From the NCBI GenBank assembly GCA_000585075.1, contig JEMY01000033.1:40114-104113 (forward strand): a DNA stretch of 64,000 nucleotides. The letters run 5' to 3'. This document shows positions 41,347 through 53,010 of the stretch, piece after piece; positions within the stretch are counted from its first letter, which is position 1, and each line of letters opens with the position of its first letter. A program made the position numbers and the translations under genes. The notes under the pieces are model-generated. The model was given only the letters and a program-made list of their open reading frames with translations. It had not been told where the DNA came from and ran no database searches. The stretch is from Candidatus Accumulibacter regalis. GTDB taxonomy: Bacteria; Pseudomonadota; Gammaproteobacteria; Burkholderiales; Rhodocyclaceae.

Positions 41347-43140
41347 ATGTCCGCCATCGTTCATCATCTGAATCGCGTCTTGCCCGGACTGATGCCTCTG
41401 GTCAGGTATCGTGCCGCCGACTGGCCACACGATATTCGCGCCGGCCTGTCGGTGGCCGCGGTGGCCATCCCGATCGCCATCGCCTACGCGCAACTGGCCG
41501 GTTTCAGCCCGTCGACCGGCCTCTATGCCTCGATCCTGCCGATGGTCGTGTACGCCTTCGCCGGCACCTCGCGGCAGCTGATCATCGGCCCCGACGCGGC
41601 GACCTGCGCGATGCTCGCGGCGGTGATCGCGCCACTGGCTGCGGGCAACAGCGGCCATTACCTCTCGTACAGCATCGCGCTCACCCTGCTCACCGGCATC
41701 TTCTGCCTGTCGGCAAGCTTTCTTCGCCTTGGCGGCCTGGCCGATTTCCTCGCCCGACCGATCATCATCGGTCTGCTCAACGGCGTCTCGCTGTCGATCA
41801 TGATCGGTCAGGTGGGCAAGGTTCTCGGCAGCAAGCCGGAGGCCACGCGCTTCTTCAAACAGCTGATGGAAATCCCGCATCTGGTGATCACCGCCCACTG
41901 GCCGACAGTCGTCCTGTCAATCTGCTGCGCCGCAGTGATGTTCTTCCTGCCGCGCTACACGAAAGTCATTCCAGCGTCTCTGGTGACCATGGCCCTTGCC
42001 GGCCTGGCGGCGTTCGCGTTCGGGCTCGACAACTTCGGCGTCGCGCTGATCGGCCCGGTGGCCGCCGGCTTGCCGGATCTGGTCATCCCGGAGTTGCACC
42101 TCGACGTCGTCGGCGAGCTGGCTGCCTCGGCGGCGGGACTGGCCCTGGTGTTGTTTACCAGCGGCATGCTCACCGCGCGCAGCTTCGCCGAGCGCAACGG
42201 CTACGACATCGACGTGGACCGCGAATTCGCTGCCTTCGGCCTGGCCAACATTGTCTCGGCGCTGTCGCAAGGCTTTGCCGTCACCGGCGCCGATTCGCGC
42301 ACCGCGGTCAGCGACGCCAACGGCGGTCGCACGCAGATGGTCAGCATCGTCGCCGCGCTGGCGATTTCCCTGCTCCTGCTGGTCGGAACGGGATCGCTGG
42401 CGTGGTTGCCGATACCCGCTCTGGGGGTCGTCCTGCTCTTCGCCTCGTGGCACCTGCTCGACTTCCAGGTCTTCAAGCGCTACCAGTTGATCGAGCGCTC
42501 GGCGGTGCTCCTCGGCGTGATCACCATGCTCGGCGTACTTGCTTTCGGGGCGATCAAGGCCATCATGCTGGCCGTGACCCTGGCCCTGCTGATGTTCATC
42601 CGTCGCGTCGCGCGCCCGGACTGCGAGGAACTGGTCAATGTGCGCGGCCGGGCGGGGCTCTACAACCACAAGCTGTTTCCCGACGCGGCGACGATCGACG
42701 GCCTGCTGCTGCTGCGCTTCTGTGGCCCGCTGGTCTTCTTCAATGCCAATCATTTCCGTGCCGAAGTGCATCGCGCGATCGCCCGCCAGCGGGTACCCGT
42801 CGAACGCGTGGTCCTCGACATGATCGCCATGACCGACGTCGACATCACCGGCATCGACACCCTGGGGCGACTCGATAGCGAACTGGCGGCGAAGGGCATC
42901 ACGCTGGTTCTGGCGGGAAGGCAGGTCGAATTCGAGCAATGGCTGAAGGCCACCAAACACCCCGACGAGGCACTGCAGCAGCGCGCGTTCCCGACCATGC
43001 GCCAGGCCGTTCGCCATTGGCGCGGGCGCGATGGCAGCCGCGTCGTCGCCGACGAGGCTGAAGACACCGGCGGGGTAACGGCGGGCGGGGAAGAGAGCGA
43101 GTCGGCAGGCGAGCCGCCGGTCGTGCCGAGCACGCGATAA
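41347..43140 (+). CDS. SulP-family anion transporter with STAS domain
   Basis: 597 residues. About 10-12 membrane helices occupy residues 25-430, beginning with the SulP signature region VAIPIAIAYAQLAGFSPSTGLYASILPM. A cytoplasmic STAS domain (about 450-560; FFNANHFRAEVHRAI, DMIAMTDVDITGIDTLGRL) follows, then a short acidic tail. SulP proteins carry sulfate, bicarbonate or dicarboxylates; the substrate is not fixed by the sequence and no sulfur genes are adjacent. ATG 41347 has GAGG 8 bases upstream. A very strong hairpin spans its stop codon. Confidence 0.93.
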   Translation: MSAIVHHLNRVLPGLMPLVRYRAADWPHDIRAGLSVAAVAIPIAIAYAQLAGFSPSTGLYASILPMVVYAFAGTSRQLIIGPDAATCAMLAAVIAPLAAGNSGHYLSYSIALTLLTGIFCLSASFLRLGGLADFLARPIIIGLLNGVSLSIMIGQVGKVLGSKPEATRFFKQLMEIPHLVITAHWPTVVLSICCAAVMFFLPRYTKVIPASLVTMALAGLAAFAFGLDNFGVALIGPVAAGLPDLVIPELHLDVVGELAASAAGLALVLFTSGMLTARSFAERNGYDIDVDREFAAFGLANIVSALSQGFAVTGADSRTAVSDANGGRTQMVSIVAALAISLLLLVGTGSLAWLPIPALGVVLLFASWHLLDFQVFKRYQLIERSAVLLGVITMLGVLAFGAIKAIMLAVTLALLMFIRRVARPDCEELVNVRGRAGLYNHKLFPDAATIDGLLLLRFCGPLVFFNANHFRAEVHRAIARQRVPVERVVLDMIAMTDVDITGIDTLGRLDSELAAKGITLVLAGRQVEFEQWLKATKHPDEALQQRAFPTMRQAVRHWRGRDGSRVVADEAEDTGGVTAGGEESESAGEPPVVPSTR

Positions 43141-43175
43141 GCGGCCGGCAGTCGCCACGCCGGCCGCTTATCGCG
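43133..43175 (+). terminator. 17-base perfect hairpin at the end of the SulP gene
   Basis: CGCGATAAGCGGCCGGC (43133-43149) pairs perfectly with 43159-43175 across a 9-base loop. The SulP stop codon (TAA) lies in the left arm. It probably ends transcription in both directions between the convergent SulP gene and the small gene at 43196. No T-run is visible. Confidence 0.65.
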
Positions 43176-43195
43176 GACGGCGGCCGAGCGGTGGG

Positions 43196-43474
43196 TCAGC
43201 CGGCCTTCTCGTTTTCCAGGGCCTTCGCCGTGATGTGTTCGTAAAGCTCCATCAGCCGTGCGGCCAGCGCGTGATACTCCGGATGCCTCTCCACCATCGG
43301 CTTGAGGTCCTGCGTGTCGGCGAAAACGCGCTCGAGAAAGGCGATGTCCATGTCGTCAAGCCGCGCCCCCGCATCGACCTTGTCTTTCAGGTCGATGGCA
43401 CGAGGCAGACGTTCCTTTTCCAGACGTTCCAGCACCACTTCCGCCAGACCCCGATCTTCCGCTTCCTGATTCAT
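43196..43474 (-). CDS. Small acidic protein of unknown function
   Basis: 92 residues from ATG 43474, preceded by an excellent ribosome-binding site (GGAGGAAGCG). It is charged and helical throughout: AEVVLERLEKERLPRAIDLKDKVDAGARLDDMDIAFLERVFADTQ, then HPEYHALAARLMELYEHITA. The strong start signal and protein-like composition support a real gene. I recognise no family. The longer open frame up to 43639 has no support. It converges with the SulP gene. Confidence 0.75.
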   Translation of the reverse strand: MNQEAEDRGLAEVVLERLEKERLPRAIDLKDKVDAGARLDDMDIAFLERVFADTQDLKPMVERHPEYHALAARLMELYEHITAKALENEKAG

Positions 43475-43900
43475 CGCTTCCTCCTTCTCCGGTGGTGGCG
43501 CCAATGCGGCCACTGTCGCGGTGGATAATGCCAGCTCAGGCGAACACAAGGCAAGCGCTGGCACGCGCCATCGCCAAGCACGGCCAGAAGGACGCGGCCC
43601 GTCGCCGGGAAGTGCCTCGCCGGTACCGGCACGGATCACACGCCGTTACACAACAGGGACAGAGCTCCAACAGATCGTCGGCGGGCGATTCGGTACTCTT
43701 CGTCCTGTCGCTGCCGCGCTCCCCTCCCCCTCCCCGCGCGGCAGTGATCGCAGCACCCGGCCCGCCCAGACTCTCCCTCTGTGCGGGCCGTTCCCTTTCT
43801 GGCAAGCTGTGCGGCAATTGAGCTGCCGGGCCAGCGACGGCGACGTCGCCGGGCCGCGCACGCAATCCGACGCAGCCCCTGCAAAAGTCGTGGAGTGATG
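43475..43900. other. 426-base intergenic region
   Basis: Divergent spacer between the small acidic protein and the M16 peptidase gene. It should hold both promoters, but I see no consensus box, palindrome or small gene that I can support. Confidence 0.5.
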
Positions 43901-46645
<2,745 letters not shown>

Positions 46646-46708
46646 CGCCGGCGACCGCGGCTCACCGGGCCAGGCGGCCAAGATGGCGGCGCCTTGCGAA
46701 CCCGCTGA

Positions 46709-47134
46709 CTATTTTTTCAGACTGTCACGAATCTCGCGCAGGAGCAGCACCTCCTCCGGTGGCGCGGCGGGGGCTGCCGGCGGCTCGTTGCGCTTCAGGC
46801 GATTCACCTGCTTGATCATCATGAATATGATCAAGGCAAGAATGACGAAGTTGACCAGAATGGTCAGGAAATTGCCGTAGGCGAAGACGGGAACCTGTGC
46901 CTTCCGCAGCGCGTCCAGCGTCGTCGCGACGCCTTCCGGCACCGTGCCCAGGACCAGGAACATGCCCGAAAAATCGAGCTTGCCGCCCATGATGAGGGCC
47001 ACCACCGGCATGATCAGATCGGCGACGACGGATTCGACGATCTTGCCGAAGGCACCGCCGATGATCACGCCGACGGCGAGATCCATGACGTTGCCCTTCA
47101 TCGCGAACTCTTTGAACTCCTGCATCATGCTCAT
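46709..47134 (-). CDS. mscL: Large-conductance mechanosensitive channel MscL
   Basis: 141 residues, the usual MscL length. [27 protein letters not shown] is the conserved N-terminal amphipathic and first membrane helix, [26 protein letters not shown] is the second, and [17 protein letters not shown] is the C-terminal helix bundle. It acts as an emergency osmotic release valve in the inner membrane. ATG 47134 or 47137 follows AGGAGAA; the longer frame to 47179 is not supported. Confidence 0.96.
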   Translation of the reverse strand: MSMMQEFKEFAMKGNVMDLAVGVIIGGAFGKIVESVVADLIMPVVALIMGGKLDFSGMFLVLGTVPEGVATTLDALRKAQVPVFAYGNFLTILVNFVILALIIFMMIKQVNRLKRNEPPAAPAAPPEEVLLLREIRDSLKK

Positions 47135-47203
47135 CATTTCTCCTTGGTCTTGGGCCAGGAAAGTGTATCGTGTGGCCACTGTGGGGTCATCGCGAAACGC
47201 CTG

Positions 47204-48361
47204 TCAAATCGCGCGCAGTCTTTCCCCGGCGGCGGCCAGCGTCGCCTCCTGCTTGGCGAAACAGAAACGGACGACGCGCTCGTCGTGACCGTCGTGATTG
47301 AATACGGACACCGGAATCACCGCCACCCCCACCTCGCGGGTCAGCCAGCGGGCAAACTCCTGGTCGGGGAGGTCGGAAATGGCGCCGTAACGCGCCAGTT
47401 GGAAGTAGGTGCCGCGACAGGGCAGCAGCTCGAAGCGCGAAGCGCCGAGCTGGCGGCGAAAGAAGTCGCGCTTCCCTTCGTAGAACGCGGCCAGGCCGAG
47501 ATGCCGCGAGGCGTCGCGCATGTACTCGGCAATCCCCAGCTGGCAGGGCGTGTTGACCGTAAACACGTTGAACTGATGAACCTTGCGAAACTCGCGCATC
47601 AGTTCGCGAGGACCCAACACGTAGCCGATCTTCCAGCCGGTGATGTGATAGGTCTTGCCGAAAGACGACACGACGATGCTGCGCGCGGCCAGTTCGGGAT
47701 GTGCGGCGACGCTCTCGTGCCGGGCGCCGTCGAAAACGATGTGTTCATAGACCTCGTCGGCAAGGAGCACGATGTTCGTATCGCGCGTCAGTTCGGCCAG
47801 GGCCGCGAGATCGTCGGCGTCGAACAGGCTGCCGGTGGGGTTGTGCGGCGAATTGATGATGATCATCCGCGTGCGCGGGCTGAGCAGCGAACGGACCTGC
47901 TCCCAGTCCGGCCGGTAGTCCGGGAAGCGCAGCGCCGCGTAAACGGCCTTCCCGCCAACCGTTTCGATCGCCGGCACGTAGCTGTCGTAGACCGGCTCGA
48001 AGACGATCACCTCGTCGCCGCCGCGTACGAAGGCGGCGATCGCCGTGAAGATCGCCTGCGTGGCACCGGCGGTCACCGTGATTTCGTCTTCGGCGTCGCA
48101 GTCGGCGCCATAGAGCGCCGCGACCTTGTCGGCGATCGCCGTGCGCAGTTCGGCCACGCCCGCCATTGGCGGATACTGGTTGCGCCCCGCGCTCATCGCC
48201 TGCAGGGTGGCGTCGAAAAGCGCCGCTTCGGCCTGAAAATCGGGAAACCCCTGCGACAGGTTGATCGCGCCGCAGTCGGCGGCGAGCTTCGACATCACCG
48301 TGAAGATGGTGGTCCCGACCCAGGGAAGTTTCGAGTCGATGGCGACTGGGGACTGGCGCAT
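47204..48361 (-). CDS. PLP-dependent aminotransferase (methionine aminotransferase-like)
   Basis: 385 residues of fold-type I: INLSQGFPDF, ITVTAGATQAIF, IIINSPHNPTGSLF, LLADEVYEHIVFDG and the PLP lysine in VVSSFGKTYHITGWKIGY. The set LSQGFPDFQ with KTYHITGWK is typical of YbdL/kynurenine aminotransferase-like enzymes that transaminate methionine and aromatic amino acids. ATG 48361 is chosen at the point where family similarity begins (MRQSPVAIDSKLPWVGTTIFTVMS); the open frame continues to 48460 without support. Divergent from the PHB depolymerase gene. Confidence 0.9.
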   Translation of the reverse strand: MRQSPVAIDSKLPWVGTTIFTVMSKLAADCGAINLSQGFPDFQAEAALFDATLQAMSAGRNQYPPMAGVAELRTAIADKVAALYGADCDAEDEITVTAGATQAIFTAIAAFVRGGDEVIVFEPVYDSYVPAIETVGGKAVYAALRFPDYRPDWEQVRSLLSPRTRMIIINSPHNPTGSLFDADDLAALAELTRDTNIVLLADEVYEHIVFDGARHESVAAHPELAARSIVVSSFGKTYHITGWKIGYVLGPRELMREFRKVHQFNVFTVNTPCQLGIAEYMRDASRHLGLAAFYEGKRDFFRRQLGASRFELLPCRGTYFQLARYGAISDLPDQEFARWLTREVGVAVIPVSVFNHDGHDERVVRFCFAKQEATLAAAGERLRAI

Positions 48362-48557
48362 GGCGATCCGCGACAGCCGCGGCGGAGAGTGAGCAAGGGC
48401 GTAGTTTAGGGGCCCCACGGCGATCAAACAAGGCACCGCCGCTGCAGGCCGGCGAGCCATCGGGCGGGCGGTCGCCGCCAGCCGCGCTGGTCGTTGGCAA
48501 GGCGATCTGCTAGCATTTGCCGGTCGCCGTTTTCATCGTCATTCCCCGGCAACCACC

Positions 48558-49658
48558 ATGGCCACCGCGAATACCCTCTGGCGCAGCCTTGCCGCCACGG
48601 CTCTCGTCCTCGTGCTGAGCACCGGCCACGCCCGCGCAGCGGAAGCACCGCCGCCTCTGCCGGCGCTGGGCGCCGAATTGAGCGGCCTGACCGTCTCCGG
48701 CATCTCGTCGGGGGCGTTCATGGCGGTGCAGTTTCAGGTCGCGCACGCGCAGCTGGTCAGCGGCGCCGGCGTAATCGCGGGCGGCCCGTATTACTGTGCC
48801 GAAGGATCGATCCGGCGAGCGCTCACCCAGTGCATGGCGCCCTCGTGGTGGGCAGCGCTGCCGTCGCTGGACGAACTGCGCGCCAGGGCTGAAGCAATTG
48901 CCGGCGCGGGCCGCATAGATCCTCTGGAGCACCTGAGCGACGACCGCGTGTGGCTGTTCTCAGGCGGCAGGGACAGCATCGTTGACACCACGGTGATGGA
49001 GCGGCTGGCCGCTTTCTATGGCCAGTGGATAGCCCCGTCGGCGATTCGCTTCGTCAAGCTGCCGGAGGCCGGGCACGCCATGATTTCGATCGTCGCCCCG
49101 GCAGCCAATCCCTGCGGCAGCGAGCAATCGCCGTTCATCAACCGCTGCGGCGACTTCGACGCCGCCGGCGAGATGCTCGGCTATCTGCTGGGCCGACTAC
49201 GGCCGGCGGCATCGACCCTCAGCGGCGAAATGCTGCGCTTCGATCAGGGCGCCTTCGTCGCCGGCAAAGCGATCGACGCCGGACTGGCAGACGCCGCTTA
49301 CGCTTTCGTGCCGCAGGCCTGCCACAGCAATGCCTGCAGGGTGCATGTCGTCTTCCATGGCTGTCGTCAGAGCACGGCGCAGATCGGCCGCCGCTTCGTC
49401 GATGGCGCCGGCTACAACCGCTGGGCGGACAGCAATCGCATCATCGTCCTCTATCCGCAGGTGGAACCGCGCTATGGCCTGGCGCTCGGATCCTGGCAGT
49501 GGCTGAACAATCCCTTCGGCTGCTGGGACTGGTGGGGCTATTCGGGCAGCGACTACGCCACCCAGGGTGGCGTGCAGATCAAGGCCGTGCGCGCCATGCT
49601 CGAAAGACTGGCGGCGCCCCGCCAGCCACAGGCCGACCCCGCGGCACGCCAGCCCTGA
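48558..49658 (+). CDS. Exported poly(3-hydroxybutyrate) depolymerase-like esterase
   Basis: 366 residues. The N-terminus MATANTLWRSLAATALVLVLSTGHARAAEA is a signal peptide. The lipase box GISSG is in LTVSGISSGAFMAVQFQVAH; C-terminal blocks VHVVFHGCRQSTAQIG and NRIIVLYPQVEP...NPFGCWDWWGY match PHB depolymerase family enzymes. Probable catalytic residues are that Ser, an Asp near the middle (SGGRDSIVD) and His in VFHGC or PEAGHAM. It should hydrolyse polyhydroxybutyrate or its oligomers in the periplasm or outside the cell. Fits a PHB-storing organism. Confidence 0.87.
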   Translation: MATANTLWRSLAATALVLVLSTGHARAAEAPPPLPALGAELSGLTVSGISSGAFMAVQFQVAHAQLVSGAGVIAGGPYYCAEGSIRRALTQCMAPSWWAALPSLDELRARAEAIAGAGRIDPLEHLSDDRVWLFSGGRDSIVDTTVMERLAAFYGQWIAPSAIRFVKLPEAGHAMISIVAPAANPCGSEQSPFINRCGDFDAAGEMLGYLLGRLRPAASTLSGEMLRFDQGAFVAGKAIDAGLADAAYAFVPQACHSNACRVHVVFHGCRQSTAQIGRRFVDGAGYNRWADSNRIIVLYPQVEPRYGLALGSWQWLNNPFGCWDWWGYSGSDYATQGGVQIKAVRAMLERLAAPRQPQADPAARQP

Positions 49659-49683
49659 GCGCGCAGCGCGCCGCCGGCCCGGA

Positions 49684-50196
49684 TCAGGGGGGAGGAATGC
49701 GCAGCATCTGGCCGGGATAGATCCTGTCCGGGTGACCGAGCATTGGCTTGTTGGCCTCGAAGATGAGCATGTACTTGTTCGGATTGTCGTAGTGCAGCTT
49801 CGAGATCTTCGACAGATTGTCGCCGGCGACCACGGTGTAGAAGAGGGCTTCCGGCGCGCTCTGGTCGACCGAAAGCATGTCGTTGACCCGGGCGACGCCG
49901 CTGACGTTGCCACAGCACAGGAGGACTTTCTCCTTGCTGGTCTGATCAGCGGCGACACCGAAAACGGTCGCCGCCCCACTGCCACCGTCAAAGGTCACGG
50001 TCAGCCCGGTTACCGTCAAGCCCTGCGCGTTGACGTAAGCCTCAATGGCATCGCCAGCGACACGGTTCATCTGGTCCAGTTTGGCTTTGGCCGCATCGTC
50101 GTTGGGCGCATTGGTCACCGCATCCGACGCGACTTGTGCATCCTGGGAGCGAAAAAGCTTCTCGCCTGCTTCCTTGACGAAATCGAAAAGGCCCAT
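49684..50196 (-). CDS. BON-LysM protein (Kbp/YgaU-like)
   Basis: 170 residues with no signal peptide. The N-terminal MGLFDFVKEAGEKLF is followed by a BON-like domain (about 45-112) and a C-terminal LysM domain (about 118-168; FYTVVAGDNLSKISKLHYDN, IYPGQMLRIP). This matches E. coli Kbp/YgaU, a potassium-binding stress protein of the same size and layout. ATG 50196 follows GGAGGAATCAGC, a strong ribosome-binding site. It converges with the PHB depolymerase gene. Confidence 0.92.
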   Translation of the reverse strand: MGLFDFVKEAGEKLFRSQDAQVASDAVTNAPNDDAAKAKLDQMNRVAGDAIEAYVNAQGLTVTGLTVTFDGGSGAATVFGVAADQTSKEKVLLCCGNVSGVARVNDMLSVDQSAPEALFYTVVAGDNLSKISKLHYDNPNKYMLIFEANKPMLGHPDRIYPGQMLRIPPP

Positions 50197-50334
50197 GCTG
50201 ATTCCTCCGGTTGAGCGACGCCCGGTGGCGCCGGAAAGTGACTTGGCGGTGGTTTGACGACGGTCGGCAAACGGCAGCGAGTCTAGCACTTTCTCCCGCC
50301 TTGGCAAGCCAGCGGCAGCGCCCCCCCACGGCAC

Positions 50335-50356
50335 AACGCCCGGCGGGCCGGGCGTT
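50335..50356 (-). terminator. Terminator hairpin after the pst operon
   Basis: AACGCCCGG (50335-50343) and CCGGGCGTT (50348-50356) make a perfect 9-base stem with a 4-base loop, 26 bases past the last pstB stop on the minus strand. GC-rich with no long T-run. Confidence 0.6.
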
Positions 50357-50381
50357 GCCTTGTTGCGCGCAAACCGTAGGC

Positions 50382-51188
50382 TCAACCGTAACGGCCTTCG
50401 ATATAGTCGGAGGTCTCCTTGTGTAGCGGTGTCACGAACATTTGCTCGGTAAGCGCATGCTCGACCACCTTGCCCATCAACATGAAGATGCATTCCTCGC
50501 TGGCACGACGGGCCTGCGCCATGTTGTGGGTGACGATGAGTATTGTGTACTGGCCGCGCAGTTCCCAGAGCAACTCCTCGACCGCTTCGGTACCCTTCGG
50601 ATCGAGGGCCGAACAGGGCTCGTCCATCAGCAACAGCTTCGGCTTCACGGGTAGCAGACGAGCGATACACAGCTTCTGCTGCTCTTCCAGCGACAGCTCG
50701 GTCGCCTTGCGCTTGAGTCGATCCTTGACCTTGTCCCACAGCAACACGGTGCGCAGGGACTCCTCGACGATTTCGTCCGCAGTGCCCTGGTGTACGTCAC
50801 CGCCGCCCTTGGCGTGCAGACGGTGACTGAAAAGAATATTGTCGCGAATCGAAATGGGCAGCGGATTGGGACGCTGGAAAACCATCCCCACCTGCTTGCG
50901 CACCTGGATCAGTTCGACGCCCGGGTCGTAGATATTCTGGCCCATGACGTCGATACTGCCCTCGATGCGCACGTAGCCGAGACGCTCGTTGATGCGGTTG
51001 ACGCTGCGCAGATAGGTACTCTTGCCACATCCCGAGGGCCCGATCATCGAGGTGATCATGCCCTGGCGGACGCGCAGGTCCACGTCGTACAGAGCCTGGA
51101 AAGTTCCGTACCAGAGGTTCAGTTTTTTGGTATCGATCGCGTATTCTGGAACTGGCTGCTGCAGAGCAGCGGCTTGGACGGCGGTCAT
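50382..51188 (-). CDS. pstB: Phosphate ABC transporter ATP-binding protein, variant PstB with degenerate signature
   Basis: 268 residues. Walker A GPSGCGKST (50-58), Q-loop Gln (Q105 in GMVFQRPNPLP), Walker B LLLMDEPCSALD (D189, E190) and switch His H221 (VTHNM) are intact. The ABC signature reads LSLEEQ (165-170) instead of LSGGQ, so it is defective. The preceding gene encodes a second PstB-like ATPase with an intact signature but missing Q- and H-loop residues; the pair probably forms one heterodimer. Last gene of the pst operon. ATG 51188 has AGGA upstream; ATG 51215 is possible. Confidence 0.92.
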   Translation of the reverse strand: MTAVQAAALQQPVPEYAIDTKKLNLWYGTFQALYDVDLRVRQGMITSMIGPSGCGKSTYLRSVNRINERLGYVRIEGSIDVMGQNIYDPGVELIQVRKQVGMVFQRPNPLPISIRDNILFSHRLHAKGGGDVHQGTADEIVEESLRTVLLWDKVKDRLKRKATELSLEEQQKLCIARLLPVKPKLLLMDEPCSALDPKGTEAVEELLWELRGQYTILIVTHNMAQARRASEECIFMLMGKVVEHALTEQMFVTPLHKETSDYIEGRYG

Positions 51189-51301
51189 CTCGTTATGTCC
51201 TTCGTTGGCATTCAAGTCAATTCAGTGGCAAGCGGCGTCGCCTGGCGCGAAAGCCGGCGCCCGGCCGCCGCGGCAACAGGGCGCCAGCTAGGCAGCCGGG
51301 C

Positions 51302-52123
51302 TCAGCCGAATCGTCCCTCTACGTAGTCGCGGGTGCGCCGATCCTTCACCTCACCGGTGAACAGATCCTCGGTCACGCCGACCTCGACGCACTCGCCATT
51401 CAGGAAGAACGCCGTGCGGTCGGCCAGGCGCCGCGCCTGCTGCACCAGGTTGGTGACCAGGATGATGGTCACCTCCCGGCGCAGCTCCTTGAGCACATCT
51501 TCGATGCGCATCGTGGTCACCGGGTCGACGGCAATCGAGAACTCGTCGAGCATCAACAGATCGGGCTCCTGCGACAAGGCCCGGGCGATCGTCAGGCGCT
51601 GCTGCTGGCCGCCGGAAAGCAGGCTGCCAAGCGCATGCAGACGATCCTTGACCTCGTCCCAGAGGGCCGCTCGCGTCAGACAGCGCTGCACGATCACGTC
51701 CAGCTCGGCCTTGTTCTTGATCCCCCGCAGGCGCGGCGACAGGGCAACGTTCTCATAGACCGTCATCGGCAGGCCGACCGGCAGCGGAAAGACGACACCG
51801 ATGCGACTGCGCAGCGCATAGACGTTTTTCAGGTGGCGGGTATCGAGTCCGTTGAAGCGGATTTCGCCGGCCACGTGCATTCCCGTGTTGAAGACGTCCA
51901 TGCGGTTGACCGCCTTGAGGAACGAGGTCTTGCCGGCATTGGCGGGGCCAATGATGCCGAAGATCTCGTGCTCGCGAATCTCCAGGTTGACGTCCTTCAA
52001 CGCCGCTGCCTTGCCGTAACTGATGGTCAGGTCCTTGACCGCCAGCTTGATCCGCGGCGCCGCGGAAGCGGCGCCGTCCTGACCGGCAAGCTCCACTCGT
52101 TCGAGAGCGCTTTGACTTACCAT
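51302..52123 (-). CDS. pstB: Phosphate ABC transporter ATP-binding protein, variant PstB lacking Q- and H-loop residues
   Basis: 273 residues. The signature LSGGQQQR (169-176) is perfect and Walker A is GPANAGKT (59-66). The Q-loop Gln is replaced (VVFPLPVGLP, P113), Walker B continues MLDEFSIAVDP rather than DEPTSALDP, and the switch His is Asn (ILVTNLVQQA, N225). These changes mirror those of the downstream PstB. ATG 52123 follows GGGGGAAGAAGAA and overlaps the pstA stop by 7 bases; a GTG at 52144 is less likely. It should pair with the second PstB on the PstA-PstC channel. Confidence 0.9.
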   Translation of the reverse strand: MVSQSALERVELAGQDGAASAAPRIKLAVKDLTISYGKAAALKDVNLEIREHEIFGIIGPANAGKTSFLKAVNRMDVFNTGMHVAGEIRFNGLDTRHLKNVYALRSRIGVVFPLPVGLPMTVYENVALSPRLRGIKNKAELDVIVQRCLTRAALWDEVKDRLHALGSLLSGGQQQRLTIARALSQEPDLLMLDEFSIAVDPVTTMRIEDVLKELRREVTIILVTNLVQQARRLADRTAFFLNGECVEVGVTEDLFTGEVKDRRTRDYVEGRFG

Positions 52124-53007
52124 TTCTTCTTCCCCCTGAGCCACATGCGAAACGCGATCGACGCGCTGTTCATCAGCAACACCAGTCCGATGAGGACCAG
52201 AGCGACGCCGAACGGGACCTCCTCGGCGATGCCCGGAACCTGGGTCGCGGCGACGAACAGGTGCAGCGACAAGGCCATGGTCTGGTCAAACACGCTTTGC
52301 GGCAGGAAGGGCGTGAAGAACACCGCGCCGGTGAACATGATCGGTGCGGTCTCGCCGGCGGTGCGCGAAACCTCGAGGATCACGCCGGTCAGGATGCCGG
52401 TGATCGAGTTCGGCAGCACCACCTTGCGGATGGTCTGCCAGCGCGTCGCTCCCATGTTCCAGCAGGCCTCGCGAAACGCCAGCGGCACCGACTGCAGCGA
52501 TTCTCGGGTGGCGACGATGACCACGGGCATGGTCATCACCGCCAGCGTCATGCTCGCTGCCAGAATGCTCGTCCCGAACTTGAAGAAGATGACGAAGGCG
52601 CCGAGCCCGAACAGGGCATGCACGATCGACGGCACGCCGGCCAGGTTGATGATCGCCAGATTGATCACCCGCGTGAACCAGTTGTCGCCGGCGTACTCGC
52701 TGAGGTAGATGGCCGCGAAGATGCCGATCGGAACCGACAGCAAGAGGGCGACCATCACCAGCCAGACGGTGCCCAGCAGCGCTGGCAGCACGCCGCCGGT
52801 ACGCATGCCGTCGGTCGGCGCGGTAAACAGAAACTCCCAGGAGATCGCCCCGCCGCCCTTGTGGATCAGGGTTCCGAGAATGATCAGTACCGGCGCAATC
52901 AACATCAGGGTCATCAAACCGAAGAGCATTCGATAGAGGCTCTGGACCCTGGCATTACGGTGATTCAGGCTGCTCGCCTGGAACAGGGCTGCGTTGGCAG
53001 TTGTCAT
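52117..53007 (-). CDS. pstA: Phosphate ABC transporter permease PstA
   Basis: 296 residues with six membrane helices. The coupling loop CWNMGATRWQTIRKVVLPNSI and the following GITGVILEVSRTAGETAPI are characteristic of PstA. It forms the phosphate channel with PstC. The start follows AGGGGTAGAAA, 3 bases after the pstC stop; the 3' end overlaps pstB. Normal in length and motifs. Confidence 0.95.
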   Translation of the reverse strand: MTTANAALFQASSLNHRNARVQSLYRMLFGLMTLMLIAPVLIILGTLIHKGGGAISWEFLFTAPTDGMRTGGVLPALLGTVWLVMVALLLSVPIGIFAAIYLSEYAGDNWFTRVINLAIINLAGVPSIVHALFGLGAFVIFFKFGTSILAASMTLAVMTMPVVIVATRESLQSVPLAFREACWNMGATRWQTIRKVVLPNSITGILTGVILEVSRTAGETAPIMFTGAVFFTPFLPQSVFDQTMALSLHLFVAATQVPGIAEEVPFGVALVLIGLVLLMNSASIAFRMWLRGKKKW

Positions 53008-53010
53008 TTT

